Positions 52,855-62,633 of a stretch of 64,000 nucleotides of DNA are shown here, in pieces. The first letter of the stretch is position 1. The number at the start of each line of letters is the position of its first letter. Under the pieces are notes generated by a model. That model was not told where the DNA came from, did no database searches, and saw only the letters and a list, made by a program, of their open reading frames with translations. The DNA comes from Flavobacterium supellecticarium. GTDB lineage: Bacteria > Bacteroidota > Bacteroidia > Flavobacteriales > Flavobacteriaceae. Location of the stretch: NCBI RefSeq assembly GCF_004801375.1, contig NZ_SSNZ01000004.1:1-64000 (forward strand), written 5' to 3'. Both the position numbers and the translations under genes were made by a program.

Positions 52855-53277
52855 TTACAGATTTCCGCCGAGTTCGGCCAGCAACTCCGTCATCAACTGA
52901 ATGGATTTCCCTTTTTTGGCCGGTAGTAAAGTTGTAGCGATATCTTCGGCGGTTACTTTTGCTTCTTCGAATAGTTTTTCACCATTTTCAGTAATCACGA
53001 CATAACTCACCCGCGCATCGCGTTCGTTGACTTCCCGTCCCACCAGTCCGATTTTTTCCAGCGGAGCCAGCAAACGGGTTACACCGGAAGCTGTTAATCC
53101 GATTCTTTCGGCCAGATCAATTCGGCGCATCCTTTGTCCGGGCGCATTATATAATACATAAAGTATCATAAAATCGCTAAACCCGATACCATGAACACTC
53201 AGCGAATCGAATTTTCGGGATACGATCGATTGCACTTTAGCCATGTTAAGTAAGAAGTTCAAATCTTTATTTATCAT
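52855..53277 (-). CDS. MarR-family transcriptional regulator
   Basis: The 140-aa product has the MarR fold: FSDFMILYVLYNAPGQRMRR, IDLAERIGLTASGVTRLLAP and the wing VNERDARVSYVVIT. It likely controls itself and the hydrolase downstream. CAAATGTA at 53314-53321 may be the minus-strand -7 box, and TTGAGTTATCAA at 53288-53299 is a dyad between it and the gene. Confidence 0.9.
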   Translation of the reverse strand: MINKDLNFLLNMAKVQSIVSRKFDSLSVHGIGFSDFMILYVLYNAPGQRMRRIDLAERIGLTASGVTRLLAPLEKIGLVGREVNERDARVSYVVITENGEKLFEEAKVTAEDIATTLLPAKKGKSIQLMTELLAELGGNL

Positions 53278-53321
53278 TGAAATATATTTGAGTTATCAAG
53301 TGTTATTTTTTTACAAATGTA

Positions 53322-53721
53322 GTTTATTTTTAGGAATTCCCATTTTATTTATTACGATCCCGATTTATATCCGAAAATAAAGTAAACTCCTTAAAAAAAT
53401 AGGGGAATTATCGTTTAAAATGATGTTTTTTTTAGCATGCCAATCAAAAATTAAAAGCTCAAAATTATCTCACAAGTAAGTGACATAAAACTGATTACCC
53501 ACTAAAAAGAAACCATTGTTAAAGTTTTTTTCCTACTATTTAAAACACAACAAAGTATCATAACTCGACAAAAAAGAAAATAATTGGCACAACTTTAAAA
53601 ATCCGTATTACAATTTTTAGAAAAAAAATCTTATAATTTTTCACAAAAACACATGCAACAAAAATTACAAATAATTAACAAACAAGAACTTACATAATAA
53701 ATTTTATTTATTCTAAATTAA
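53322..53721. other. AT-rich intergenic region upstream of the TonB receptor
   Basis: About 400 nt without a supported coding frame; very AT-rich with poly-A tracts. No Fur box or riboswitch could be identified by eye. Confidence 0.4.
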
Positions 53722-53753
53722 TTTGTCTATTCCGAGCTTGCCTTTTAATTTTG
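53722..53753 (+). promoter_or_regulatory. Promoter of the TonB siderophore receptor operon
   Basis: TTTG at 53722-53725, a 20-nt spacer and TAATTTTG at 53746-53753 form a full consensus promoter, 34 nt before the ATG. Confidence 0.75.
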
Positions 53754-53787
53754 TATTAAAATTTAATCAATCTAAATAAAAGATAGA

Positions 53788-56163
53788 ATGAACAGACAAA
53801 TCCTAGTGTTATTATGGAGTCTATTTTCTCTGGTAACATTTGCTCAAAACAAAGGAACTATAAAAGGGGTTGTTCAAAATGAATCCGGAGTAGCACTCCC
53901 AAATGCCAGTATAAGCGTACTGAAAACCTCGATCGGAACGTCGACCAATTACGAAGGTCAGTACACCATTACCAATCTGAATTACGGCACCTATACCCTA
54001 CGCGTCACCATGGTAGGTTATAAAAGAACCGAAACCAGGATTACCCTAAACGCAGCACAAAGCACACTACCCAACATCATTCTAAAAGAAGCTGTAAACG
54101 AATTGGACGATGTTGTGATCAACGAGAAAAAAATAAACAAATTCACGAAACGAAGCAGTACAACCGTATCGAAAATGCCGTTAAAAGATATTGAAAACCC
54201 ACAGGTTTATGTATCCATTCCGGCAGAATTATTAAAAGAACAGGTTGTGACCAACTTTAACGATGCGCTAAAAAATGCAACCGGTATCACCCGTTTATGG
54301 GAATCGACCGGGCGTGGTGGCGACGGTGCCGAATATTTTTCCATGCGTGGTTTTTCGGTACAACCAACCATGTTAAACGGTTTACCGTATATCAACAATG
54401 GTAAAATTGATTTTTCAAATATCGAAAGTATTGAAGTGATCAAAGGGCCATCCGGAACGTTATACGGAAGCAGCCTGATTTCCTATGGTGGTTTGATCAA
54501 TGTCGTAACCAAAAAACCATACGAAACCTTTGGAGGTGAATTGTCCTATCAGGCGGGAACCTACGGACTTAACCGTGTAACCGCCGATATCAACACCCCA
54601 CTGGGTAAAAACAACGATGTCTTTTTACGTGTTAATGCCGCTTACCAAAACGGAGACACTTTCCAGGATTCCGGTTATAGCAAATCGTTTTTTATCGCAC
54701 CATCGTTAACCTATAAAGCATCCGATCGCTTAACATTTATGATCAATACAGAATTTTTAAATTCGGAAGGATCCTATGCCCCGATGTTGTTCTTAAATAG
54801 AAACTCCCCTCTTCCGTTTACCGACATTAAACTGTTTGACAAAAATTATAAAAATTCATTTACGTCAAACGCACTATCCATTAGCAATCCAAGCTTTAGT
54901 TTACAAGCGCAAATGCTCTATAAACTATCGGATTCATGGACTTCACAAACAGCTATTTCCAGAAGTACAGCCAAATCGGACGGTTATTATTCCTATTTAT
55001 ACAGCAGTGGAACAGACGATTCGTTTACCCGCTATATTACCAAAGCAAATGCACAAACCAATAGTACCGATATCCAGCAAAACTTTATTGGCGATTTTAA
55101 AATTGCCGGTTTACGCAACCGTATGGTCGTAGGTTTGGATTATTACAATGGTATTCAAAAAGATAACGGTGCCGGATGGGCCGCTTTGGGTGTGGTAACC
55201 TTATCCAATAGCCTGGATACCGGAAACCTGACCCAATTGGCTGCCGATACCGCTTTGGCAACTACCGACTTTACACGATCGAATGCCGAAACTGAAACGT
55301 ATGCCGCTTATATTTCGGATGTGATCAATATTACACCTGCATTATCGGCTATGGGAAGTTTGCGCGTGGATCATTTTATAGGAGAAGTAGGAGACGAAAA
55401 GAAAGGACAAACCGCTTTTTCACCGAAATTCGGTTTAGTATACCAACCGATTCAGGACAAATTATCCGTTTTTGCCAATTATATGAACGGATTTAAAAAC
55501 GTATTACCGCAAGCTATCACTAACTCAGTAACGAATGAGCGCGAAGGCTACCGTACTTTTGATCCGGAAAAAGCAAACCAGTATGAGTTTGGTGTTAAAT
55601 CCAGCTTTTTCAACAACAAACTAAGTGCTACGGTAAGTTATTACAACATTACGGTAAGCAATATCGTCATGAATGTGGGTAATGGTCCGGCAACCTATAC
55701 ACAAGGAGGCGAAATCAAAAGTAAAGGTCTTGAAGTGAGCGTAGTAGCCAATCCGGCAGAAGGATTAAACATTATTGCCGGTTTTAGCACCAACAATGCC
55801 GAAGTAACAAAAGACCTTGAAACATCAGGATATTTAGGATTGCGCCCGGAAAGTGCCGGTCCGGAAACACTGGTAAATCTTTGGGCTAATTATACGTTTA
55901 CCGAAGGTAGTATTAAAGGATTTGGTTTTGGTTTTGGTGGAAATTATGCCAGTGATCAAAAAACATTAAACCGTTCGAATATCGGAACTTTTGTCCTTCC
56001 TAGCTATACGGTAATTAATACGGCTTTATCCTATACTGCCGACCGATTCAATATCATTTTGAAAATGAATAATATTTCGAATGAAAAATATTATTCCGGA
56101 TGGTCAACCGTTAGTCCGCAAACATTGCGTTCGATTACGGCTGGATTAACCTATAAATTTTAA
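53788..56163 (+). CDS. TonB-dependent siderophore receptor
   Basis: The 791-aa outer membrane receptor has a signal peptide (to about 19, FAQ), a carboxypeptidase-like regulatory domain (about 24-105, GVVQNESGVALPNASISVLK), a plug with IESIEVIKGPSGTLYGSS and INVVTKKPYE, and a 22-strand barrel ending ITAGLTYKF. The siderophore-type plug suggests ferric siderophore import. The downstream DUF4198 and PepSY genes fit an iron-uptake operon. Confidence 0.93.
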   Translation: MNRQILVLLWSLFSLVTFAQNKGTIKGVVQNESGVALPNASISVLKTSIGTSTNYEGQYTITNLNYGTYTLRVTMVGYKRTETRITLNAAQSTLPNIILKEAVNELDDVVINEKKINKFTKRSSTTVSKMPLKDIENPQVYVSIPAELLKEQVVTNFNDALKNATGITRLWESTGRGGDGAEYFSMRGFSVQPTMLNGLPYINNGKIDFSNIESIEVIKGPSGTLYGSSLISYGGLINVVTKKPYETFGGELSYQAGTYGLNRVTADINTPLGKNNDVFLRVNAAYQNGDTFQDSGYSKSFFIAPSLTYKASDRLTFMINTEFLNSEGSYAPMLFLNRNSPLPFTDIKLFDKNYKNSFTSNALSISNPSFSLQAQMLYKLSDSWTSQTAISRSTAKSDGYYSYLYSSGTDDSFTRYITKANAQTNSTDIQQNFIGDFKIAGLRNRMVVGLDYYNGIQKDNGAGWAALGVVTLSNSLDTGNLTQLAADTALATTDFTRSNAETETYAAYISDVINITPALSAMGSLRVDHFIGEVGDEKKGQTAFSPKFGLVYQPIQDKLSVFANYMNGFKNVLPQAITNSVTNEREGYRTFDPEKANQYEFGVKSSFFNNKLSATVSYYNITVSNIVMNVGNGPATYTQGGEIKSKGLEVSVVANPAEGLNIIAGFSTNNAEVTKDLETSGYLGLRPESAGPETLVNLWANYTFTEGSIKGFGFGFGGNYASDQKTLNRSNIGTFVLPSYTVINTALSYTADRFNIILKMNNISNEKYYSGWSTVSPQTLRSITAGLTYKF

Positions 56164-56212
56164 TTGATTTTAGTTAGTTATACAGGGTATTTTTAAAATG
56201 CCATACCCTATA

Positions 56213-56239
56213 ACCTGCCAGATTTTTGATTTGGCAGGT
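56213..56239 (+). terminator. Hairpin after the TonB receptor gene
   Basis: ACCTGCCA and TGGCAGGT (56213-56220 / 56232-56239) with an 11-nt loop, followed by a short T run. A weak or attenuating terminator before the DUF4198 gene. Confidence 0.5.
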
Positions 56240-56303
56240 TTCCCATAAACAGAGCTACTCTTGAGTCGGCTCCTTTCTATTTTAACCGTTAAACTCGTAT
56301 GTT

Positions 56304-57023
56304 ATGAGAAATCTGTTTTTAATTTTTACACTTTTTATTCTGGGTGCTACCAAAAGCTTTGCCCATTTTATGTGGATCGAAACCAATGCAAAAGGAAAAA
56401 TCAACACGCCGCAGGAAGTTCGGGTTTATTTTGGCGAATACGGACATGATGTTCGCGAAAAAGTAGGCAGTGATACTTTTAATAAGATGAAACATTTCAC
56501 ACTTTGGGCAATCGCGCCAAACGGTGAAAAAACAAAACTGGACGTAACACCGTCGGATCTTTTCTACAAGGCTTCCTTTACGCCAAAAACCAACGGAACT
56601 TATACGTTTATTCTGGATAACGATAAAATCGAGGTTATTGATTTTACCAAATACAATTTCGGAATTTTTAAAACCCATTATCATGCTACAGCCAAAACAA
56701 CCGTTGGAAATGGTTTAGCGGATAGTGTTTCTCAAAATCCATCGGGTTTATCGATAGCCGACATTTCTAAAAAAGCAGGTGAAGTAACGCTAAAAATCAC
56801 CTATAAAAATGAACCGTTTGCGGAAAAGGAAATCGATTTGTTTATCCCGGATCAATGGTCCCGAAAAATCAAAACCGACAAAAACGGAACGCTAACGTTT
56901 AAAACGCCGTTTAAAACGCAATATGTAGTGGAAGCTACTCAAAAAGAAGAAACTCCCGGAAATTATGATGGAAAAGACTATCAGTTTATCTGGCATAGTG
57001 CTGTTTATACCTTACCAAACTAA
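56304..57023 (+). CDS. DUF4198 periplasmic protein
   Basis: The 239-aa product has a signal peptide (to about 20, SFA-H) and then HFMWIETN, with the N-terminal His of the mature chain typical for DUF4198 (NikM/CbiK-like metal-related) proteins. Two beta domains follow, ending YQFIWHSAVYTLPN. It lies between a TonB receptor and a PepSY gene; a role in metal or siderophore handling is inferred. Confidence 0.82.
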   Translation: MRNLFLIFTLFILGATKSFAHFMWIETNAKGKINTPQEVRVYFGEYGHDVREKVGSDTFNKMKHFTLWAIAPNGEKTKLDVTPSDLFYKASFTPKTNGTYTFILDNDKIEVIDFTKYNFGIFKTHYHATAKTTVGNGLADSVSQNPSGLSIADISKKAGEVTLKITYKNEPFAEKEIDLFIPDQWSRKIKTDKNGTLTFKTPFKTQYVVEATQKEETPGNYDGKDYQFIWHSAVYTLPN

Positions 57024-57044
57024 TTGCTAAAAACGTTTTCCGGG

Positions 57045-58208
57045 ATGACTAAAAAGAAGAAGAAAAGAGACTTTAAATATTGGATTGGAAAAATGCATTT
57101 GTGGCTGGGACTGGCTTCTGGCATCATTGTACTTTTTCTTTCCGTAACCGGCTGCATTTTTGTATTTAACGAAGAAATTTCCAATTGGCTTCGGAAAGAT
57201 GTACTATATGTAACCGAAAAAGCCGAAAAAACACTTCCGGTTAGTCAGCTATGGGAAACGACTCAACAGCAACTTGGAGAACGTATTAAAGATGCCTCCA
57301 TTGTTGTCTATAACAATCCGGATAAAGCCTGGACCTTTCGCAGTTATAAACGAAAAGACAAGCCCGATTCGATTTTTCATTTCGGGAATATCGAATATTA
57401 CCAGACGGTTTATGTGAATCCGTATACCGGGAAGGTTTTGGGTGTTTATGATGAAACCACCGACTTTTTCAATATTGTAAAAATGCTCCACTGGAGCTTG
57501 CTGTTGGAAACAGAAATCGGACAACCCATTATCGGTTGGGGTACTTTTACTTTTGTAATCATGCTGATTACCGGTATCATTTTATGGTGGCCCAAAAACA
57601 AAGCTGCTCGCAAACAGCGGGTTTGGTTTCAGTGGAAAGCCACCACACAATGGAAACGTAAAAATTACGATCTGCACAATATTCTGGGTTTTTATATTGC
57701 TTCAATCGCGATTATCATTGCCTTTACCGGAATGGTATGGGCTTTTACCTGGTTTCAGGCGATCGTTTATGTTGCCGGTTCGGGAACGACCACGCCTCCT
57801 GATGTTAAAACCGAAAAATCGATCGTAACAAAACCGGGAACAATTTCAGCATTGGATACGACACTGCAAATCTGTCGGGAAAAATACCCCTCGGCAAGCG
57901 CCTATAATTATGGAAAACCAGCCGGTGCAACAGATGTGATCAACGTATATGTACAACAAGTAGACGGTGCGTATTATATCAATCACAATTTACAAGTTGA
58001 TCAGTATACCGGTAAACTGTTATCACAACGGGATCACAGTGCTAAAAATTTTGGAGAGAAACTGATCACCGCCAACTATGATATTCACGTAGGGGCAATT
58101 CTGGGAATTCCCGGAAAAATACTGGCTTTTATAGCCTGCTTTATTTGCGGTATGCTCCCGGTAACCGGATTTTTAATCTGGTATGGACGAAATTTTAAAA
58201 AGAAATAA
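57045..58208 (+). CDS. PepSY-associated TM helix protein (iron reductase-like)
   Basis: The 387-aa product starts MTKKKKKRDFKYWIGKMHLW. It has the PepSY_TM layout: TM1 with HLWLGLASGIIVLFLSVTG, a periplasmic PepSY domain, KMLHWSLLL, TM2-3 with NYDLHNILGFYIASIAIII, a second PepSY domain and TM4 at the end. Membrane His pairs suggest heme binding. Homologues lie with siderophore receptors and are thought to reduce ferric siderophores. Confidence 0.88.
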   Translation: MTKKKKKRDFKYWIGKMHLWLGLASGIIVLFLSVTGCIFVFNEEISNWLRKDVLYVTEKAEKTLPVSQLWETTQQQLGERIKDASIVVYNNPDKAWTFRSYKRKDKPDSIFHFGNIEYYQTVYVNPYTGKVLGVYDETTDFFNIVKMLHWSLLLETEIGQPIIGWGTFTFVIMLITGIILWWPKNKAARKQRVWFQWKATTQWKRKNYDLHNILGFYIASIAIIIAFTGMVWAFTWFQAIVYVAGSGTTTPPDVKTEKSIVTKPGTISALDTTLQICREKYPSASAYNYGKPAGATDVINVYVQQVDGAYYINHNLQVDQYTGKLLSQRDHSAKNFGEKLITANYDIHVGAILGIPGKILAFIACFICGMLPVTGFLIWYGRNFKKK

Positions 58209-58211
58209 AAA

Positions 58212-58244
58212 ATGCCCCAAATAGTGTCTAACTTTTTGGGGCAT
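58212..58244. terminator. Hairpin between convergent genes
   Basis: ATGCCCCAAA and TTTGGGGCAT (58212-58221 / 58235-58244) form a strong stem with a 13-nt loop. Only a weak T run follows, so it is a likely but not canonical terminator for the convergent genes. Confidence 0.55.
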
Positions 58245-58268
58245 GTTCATAACGGGCTTTTTATATTT

Positions 58269-58808
58269 TTAAGGTTTCCCCATTAACTGTTGTAATGGTT
58301 TTAACTGTTCCATATCGATGTTTCCTTTTTTCATCAATCCGAATAAGGCCATTACATCGTTTGGATTCATATTGTCACCGATGATGCGCGCTACGGCAAA
58401 TCCGTTTTCGCTCTTACATCCGTACAATACAAACTCACTGATATGATCGGTATCGCCCACAAAATAAATCGCAGCACCATCTTTTCCATTTCCGGCTTTT
58501 ACCAATTCCTGATACGTCGGATCTTTCAAAATTTCCTTTACTTTACTGCGTTCCACATCAAATTCCTGTTGGTTTTTACCATCGGCTTTAAAGGCCAGAA
58601 CATTCATTTTTTTAAAGGATTCCAACGCTTTTTTCTCTTCTGTCGAAAGTGCCACTTTATCCACATTGATAATGCTCGGAGAAATATCAACCGCTAAAAA
58701 TTCTTTATTATCCGAATTTTCTACAAAATATTTCTGTAAACTCGGTTTGGTTTCACAACCGGTCAGTGCTAATGAAAGTACGACCAATAAGGCTCCTATT
58801 CTTTTCAT
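58269..58808 (-). CDS. DUF4252 lipoprotein
   Basis: The 179-aa product has a lipobox LTGC (Cys about 18) and the DUF4252 layout with VDISPSIINVDKVALSTEEK and DHISEFVLYGCKSENGF. The function is unknown. It is the last gene of an ECF sigma operon and a paralogue of the preceding gene. Confidence 0.82.
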   Translation of the reverse strand: MKRIGALLVVLSLALTGCETKPSLQKYFVENSDNKEFLAVDISPSIINVDKVALSTEEKKALESFKKMNVLAFKADGKNQQEFDVERSKVKEILKDPTYQELVKAGNGKDGAAIYFVGDTDHISEFVLYGCKSENGFAVARIIGDNMNPNDVMALFGLMKKGNIDMEQLKPLQQLMGKP

Positions 58809-58870
58809 ACTATCCGTATTAATGTTAAAAAAACCTGTTCACCAAAGATGAACAGGAATTCTGATTTATA

Positions 58871-59410
58871 TTATTTCTGTGATGCTTTTTTTAAGGATTC
58901 ACCGCCCGGAAGTTTCATTTTTTCGGTTAAGGCTGAAATTTCATCCAAATCGAAGTTACCGGTTAACGACATCAATACGGTTTCATTTCCTTTTCCGCTT
59001 CCGCCTTCGATATACATTAACAGCTCTTTAATCTGACTGCTGGTTGCTCCTGATTTTACGTAGATTTTTACGTTTTTACCGTTATCATTAACCCGCATCA
59101 GCTCTTCCAACGGATTCGCTTTTAAATAGGCCGTCACACTGCTTTTCATTTCCGAAGCGGGTTTGGCACTACTGGTTGTATAGACTTTCAGGTTGTCCAG
59201 TTTTTTTAGTAAGTTAATGTACACCTGCGTTTGTTTGTCGGAGGCATCCATTTTCACTTTACTCATCATTTCGAACATTTTCTTATTGACCACTACAGAC
59301 GTGACATCGTCCTGATCGGCAAATTTTTCAAAAGGCGATTGTGCAAATACCATACTTGGCATGATAATTAAAGCGATCGCTACTACTATTTTTTTAACTA
59401 TTGTTTTCAT
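58871..59410 (-). CDS. DUF4252 secreted protein
   Basis: The 179-aa product has a cleavable signal peptide (to about 23, VFAQ) and FEKFADQDDVTSVVVNKKMF, then KLDNLKVYTTSS, typical for DUF4252. It is exported without a lipobox, unlike its paralogue. It follows the anti-sigma-like gene by 24 nt. Confidence 0.85.
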   Translation of the reverse strand: MKTIVKKIVVAIALIIMPSMVFAQSPFEKFADQDDVTSVVVNKKMFEMMSKVKMDASDKQTQVYINLLKKLDNLKVYTTSSAKPASEMKSSVTAYLKANPLEELMRVNDNGKNVKIYVKSGATSSQIKELLMYIEGGSGKGNETVLMSLTGNFDLDEISALTEKMKLPGGESLKKASQK

Positions 59411-59434
59411 ACTGTTTTTTGTTACTTGTTGTTT

Positions 59435-59872
59435 TTATTTAAAAATTGTTTTGGTGGTTTTTTCGTATTCTTTCATGTACCCCATACCTTTTACGCCGAG
59501 ATTAACATTTTGCGACACCATTTCGAGTGCTTTTTGCGTTTCTTTATAAGCCACTTCCGGGTTTTCAAATGATCCGAGGTCCTGTTCCTGAGGTTTTTGG
59601 TTCAGGAAGGTGAAAAGTCCAAACAAAAGCGCGACGCTCGCAGCTACAGAAATCCACGCTACATAGTTACGTTTTCTGGGTTTTAGTGGAACTGTTTTTG
59701 TAAACTGTTCGTCTTTTGCCTGGGCGAAATAGCCAAACATTGCGCGATACTGCTCGTGATGTGGCGCCACATCGGGCTGCATAAAGTAGTTTTTCAACTC
59801 TTTTTCTTCGGCAATACTGGTTTCACCTGAAAAGTATTTTTCGATTAACCTATCCATTGAATTGAATTCCAT
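59435..59872 (-). CDS. Anti-sigma-factor-like membrane protein
   Basis: The 145-aa product has an N-terminal helical domain (DRLIEKYFSGETSIAEEKEL), one TM helix (about 70-88, WISVAASVALLFGLFTFL) and a short periplasmic tail. It overlaps the ECF sigma gene by 23 nt. No zinc-binding HCC motif is present, so anti-sigma activity is inferred from topology and position. Confidence 0.75.
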   Translation of the reverse strand: MEFNSMDRLIEKYFSGETSIAEEKELKNYFMQPDVAPHHEQYRAMFGYFAQAKDEQFTKTVPLKPRKRNYVAWISVAASVALLFGLFTFLNQKPQEQDLGSFENPEVAYKETQKALEMVSQNVNLGVKGMGYMKEYEKTTKTIFK

Positions 59873-60368
59873 AATTGTGTTTTTTAACCAATTGTTCTCT
59901 TATTATTTTTCTTGCTCTCGATAATGCTACCCGGACTGCTGTTTCATTCATGTCCATAATTTTAGCGATTTCCGAGAATTCATATTCTTCCACATCTCGT
60001 AACTGGAGAATTAACCGTTGTTGTTCCGGAAGGTCTTCCATTATTTTTTCGACCCAATTCCAGCTATCTTTATCTTCCAGTTGCCTTTGAGCACTTGCCG
60101 TACCATCGGAATAGTTATTGTGAACAATTTGCAAATTGGTTGCTCTTTTCGATTTTAGCTGATCCAGACAATAATTTTTAGTCATCGTCATTGCAAAAGC
60201 CTCTACACTATTATAATTCGACAGTACGTGGTTATTTTTCCATAATTTCACCAAAACTTCCTGAGTCGCATCTTCCGCTTCTTCAGTACTCACAAGCAAA
60301 CGTTTCGCCATCCGGAACAGTTTGTCTTTAAAAGGAGAAATTACTTTGATGAACTCCTGTTGATTCAT
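59850..60368 (-). CDS. ECF-family RNA polymerase sigma factor
   Basis: The 172-aa product has sigma region 2 (LFRMAKRLLVSTEEAEDATQ, EVLVKLWKN) and region 4 (LPEQQRLILQLRDVEEYEFS, MNETAVRVALSRARK). It leads an operon with a membrane anti-sigma-like protein and two DUF4252 proteins, a signalling/envelope module known in Bacteroidota. Confidence 0.92.
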   Translation of the reverse strand: MNQQEFIKVISPFKDKLFRMAKRLLVSTEEAEDATQEVLVKLWKNNHVLSNYNSVEAFAMTMTKNYCLDQLKSKRATNLQIVHNNYSDGTASAQRQLEDKDSWNWVEKIMEDLPEQQRLILQLRDVEEYEFSEIAKIMDMNETAVRVALSRARKIIREQLVKKHNYGIQFNG

Positions 60369-60454
60369 AATTTGGGGTTGGTTAGTTTTGGTTTATACAA
60401 TCAAGACGAACGGTTACACACTTTGTTACATCCGTTTTTTAAATTTATAAAAAA

Positions 60455-60497
60455 AATAAAAAAAGCAGGAAGAAATCGAATATTTCAACCTGCTTTT
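60455..60497 (-). terminator. Terminator of the T9SS protein gene
   Basis: GCAGG and CCTGC (60465-60469 / 60489-60493) with inner GAAAT/ATTTC pairing form the stem; on the minus strand a T run follows. It lies 28 nt after the stop. Confidence 0.75.
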
Positions 60498-60520
60498 GTT
60501 ATCAAAAAAAAATAGTATTA

Positions 60521-61486
60521 CTAGCGTACAATCAGCTTTTTAACTTCTTTATACGACTCCGATTCTAACGAAATTAAATAGGTTCCTGATATTAAATCGG
60601 ATACGGAGATTTGTTTATGATCTCCTTTATTTAGTTGTTTTACCCTACGTCCGTATAGATCGTAAATCACAATTGTTGTTTCTTTTTCAGAACGAATGTT
60701 TACGATTCCGCTGGTCGGATTCGGATAAACAGAAAAGAATTCTGAGGTAAAATCTTTTGTTCTCAATGTAGCCTGATTGATTACACCTACTGCATCAAGG
60801 TCAAAACCACCGGAACCAAACGGTGTTGGATACGGATCGTTCACTATATTTCCGAAACTGTCACGGGTGGCATACTGTGGATCTATTGTTCCTACCACGT
60901 CAATTACTTTAACATGTGTAATTCGCTCTTTATTTAACAACGGATTATCCGGGATATCCGACAAATCGAATGGCGTACCAAAATTAGCTCTGTATTTTCC
61001 TGCCAGATTATTGATATAACGACAATCAATATTTCCGAATCCATTTACCTGTGTACTGGTTGGTGTTTCGCTATGCGCCGGGAAACGGAAGAAATTAACC
61101 CCATCCGAACTCACTTCCACAAAAGCCAATTCTAAAAACGTATCGGAAAAACTATTTTCAAAAACGGCAAAATCAAATCCCGGTCCGTTGGCAATTGGTG
61201 TTGCAAATGTCAATATAGCATTACCGCCATCACCCAAACTTACAATTCCACTACCGTCAGCAGCGCCTGTAGCCAATTCTGCGGAACCAATAGTTGCCAA
61301 TGGTCCGTTTGGATTAATGATATCCTGAGGTCCGCGAACCACTGTAGCCGCAGTAGCCCATGCCACAAACTGAGAACTTCCGGCCGCAATTGCCGTTGAT
61401 CCTTCCTGTCCCGCCGGTGGCGCATAGGATTGTGCATTACTAATTGTTGTTAACCCCAGCGAGGCGATAAGTAGTATTTTTTTCAT
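60521..61486 (-). CDS. T9SS-exported surface protein
   Basis: The ATG at 61486 gives a signal peptide (MKKILLIASLGLTTISNAQ) and 321 aa; an upstream extension is not conserved in type. The middle region contains FDFAVFENSFSDTFLELAFV and GGFDLDAVGVINQA. The C-terminal 75 residues are a type A T9SS sorting domain (FFSVYPNPTSGIVNI, YDLYGRRVKQL, GTYLISLES, KKLIVR). It lies downstream of two DUF5074 lipoproteins and a TonB receptor, as surface proteins do in B12 uptake loci. Confidence 0.85.
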   Translation of the reverse strand: MKKILLIASLGLTTISNAQSYAPPAGQEGSTAIAAGSSQFVAWATAATVVRGPQDIINPNGPLATIGSAELATGAADGSGIVSLGDGGNAILTFATPIANGPGFDFAVFENSFSDTFLELAFVEVSSDGVNFFRFPAHSETPTSTQVNGFGNIDCRYINNLAGKYRANFGTPFDLSDIPDNPLLNKERITHVKVIDVVGTIDPQYATRDSFGNIVNDPYPTPFGSGGFDLDAVGVINQATLRTKDFTSEFFSVYPNPTSGIVNIRSEKETTIVIYDLYGRRVKQLNKGDHKQISVSDLISGTYLISLESESYKEVKKLIVR

Positions 61487-61572
61487 TGTTTTGTATTTAT
61501 TTTTAATTTTCGATGCAATGCACCTAAAAAATAAGCTACCTAATAGAGGTAGCCTACTTTTAATTTTCACAT

Positions 61573-62622
61573 TTAATTATTGAGATAGAACCCATTTGTC
61601 CCTATTCCTGTCTCTTTTTGTACCAATACAGTTCCGGTAGCACTAAAAACGGTAACCTGACTTCTGGCTACAAAACCTTTGGCATCCGAAACATAAATTC
61701 GTCCGTTGATTGCCGCAAAGCCATAGAATGTCGAAAAGTCGTTATCCGCTACTGTAAAAATTGGCGTTTCACTTACTATCGACGCATTCAATCCTACGCG
61801 GTATACCCCATTACCTTTGGTAAAATAAACCACTTCTCCATCGATATCCATATTACGGGCGTTTGCCAGAGAAACCGGAAACGTAGTCGTTCCGACAATC
61901 TGATTATTCGTCGTATTAATTGCATACAATTTCGTTTCGGTTGTATTTCCGCATAACGCATACAATTGCGTTCCTTTGGCTTCGATAGAATTTAGCCCTT
62001 CTACTACTGTTAACGTGGTACTAATGGTATTCGTTGCGGCATCAATCACCGTGATTTCATTTCCGCTTCCGTAGGCCGCATTCTGAAGGTAAACTTTTCC
62101 GTTAACAGCCACTACTTTTTCAACCGTTTTATTTACCGGAATCGTAGCTAATTTTGCAAACGTTTCCGTATCGTATACCGTAACATTTTTTGAAACGGCA
62201 TTGGTCACATAGAGTTTACCATTTAATGCAGCTGCATATCGCGGCTGACTCAATCCGTCGGTAATGGATCCCAAAGAAACGAACGTATGACGGTTGACTA
62301 TTTCAATTTTATTAGAATTATTGATCAAAATAAAAGCCTTATCGTCATAAAGTGTCATGCTCTGCGCTACATCGCCTAAAATTTTACCCGGATTAACCGC
62401 TGGAAAAATACTCTCCTGGAAATCCTGAAAATCGTTCGACAGGAACGATACCGAAGCATTCGGTGTCATAAAATTTCCTTCGTTCAGCATAAAAACACCA
62501 TTATCATAAGCTTCTAAAGGTGTCTCTATAACAATATCTTCACTTTTACTACAAGAAGCAAAAGCGAAATATAAAAGGAGCAGTGTTAGTATGCTGCTCC
62601 ATTTTATGCTATTCCATTTCAT
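61573..62622 (-). CDS. DUF5074/BtuG-like beta-propeller lipoprotein
   Basis: The 349-aa product has a lipobox FASC (Cys about 24) and then about seven propeller blades (IEIVNRHTFVSLGSI, VTVYDTETFAKLATIPVNK, ITVIDAATNTISTTLTV). BtuG of Bacteroides thetaiotaomicron is a surface DUF5074-type propeller that binds vitamin B12 with very high affinity. It is a paralogue of the next gene and ends in the same GTNGFYLNN / MPNGFYFNN tail. Confidence 0.82.
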   Translation of the reverse strand: MKWNSIKWSSILTLLLLYFAFASCSKSEDIVIETPLEAYDNGVFMLNEGNFMTPNASVSFLSNDFQDFQESIFPAVNPGKILGDVAQSMTLYDDKAFILINNSNKIEIVNRHTFVSLGSITDGLSQPRYAAALNGKLYVTNAVSKNVTVYDTETFAKLATIPVNKTVEKVVAVNGKVYLQNAAYGSGNEITVIDAATNTISTTLTVVEGLNSIEAKGTQLYALCGNTTETKLYAINTTNNQIVGTTTFPVSLANARNMDIDGEVVYFTKGNGVYRVGLNASIVSETPIFTVADNDFSTFYGFAAINGRIYVSDAKGFVARSQVTVFSATGTVLVQKETGIGTNGFYLNN

Positions 62623-62633
62623 ACGAGTTACTA

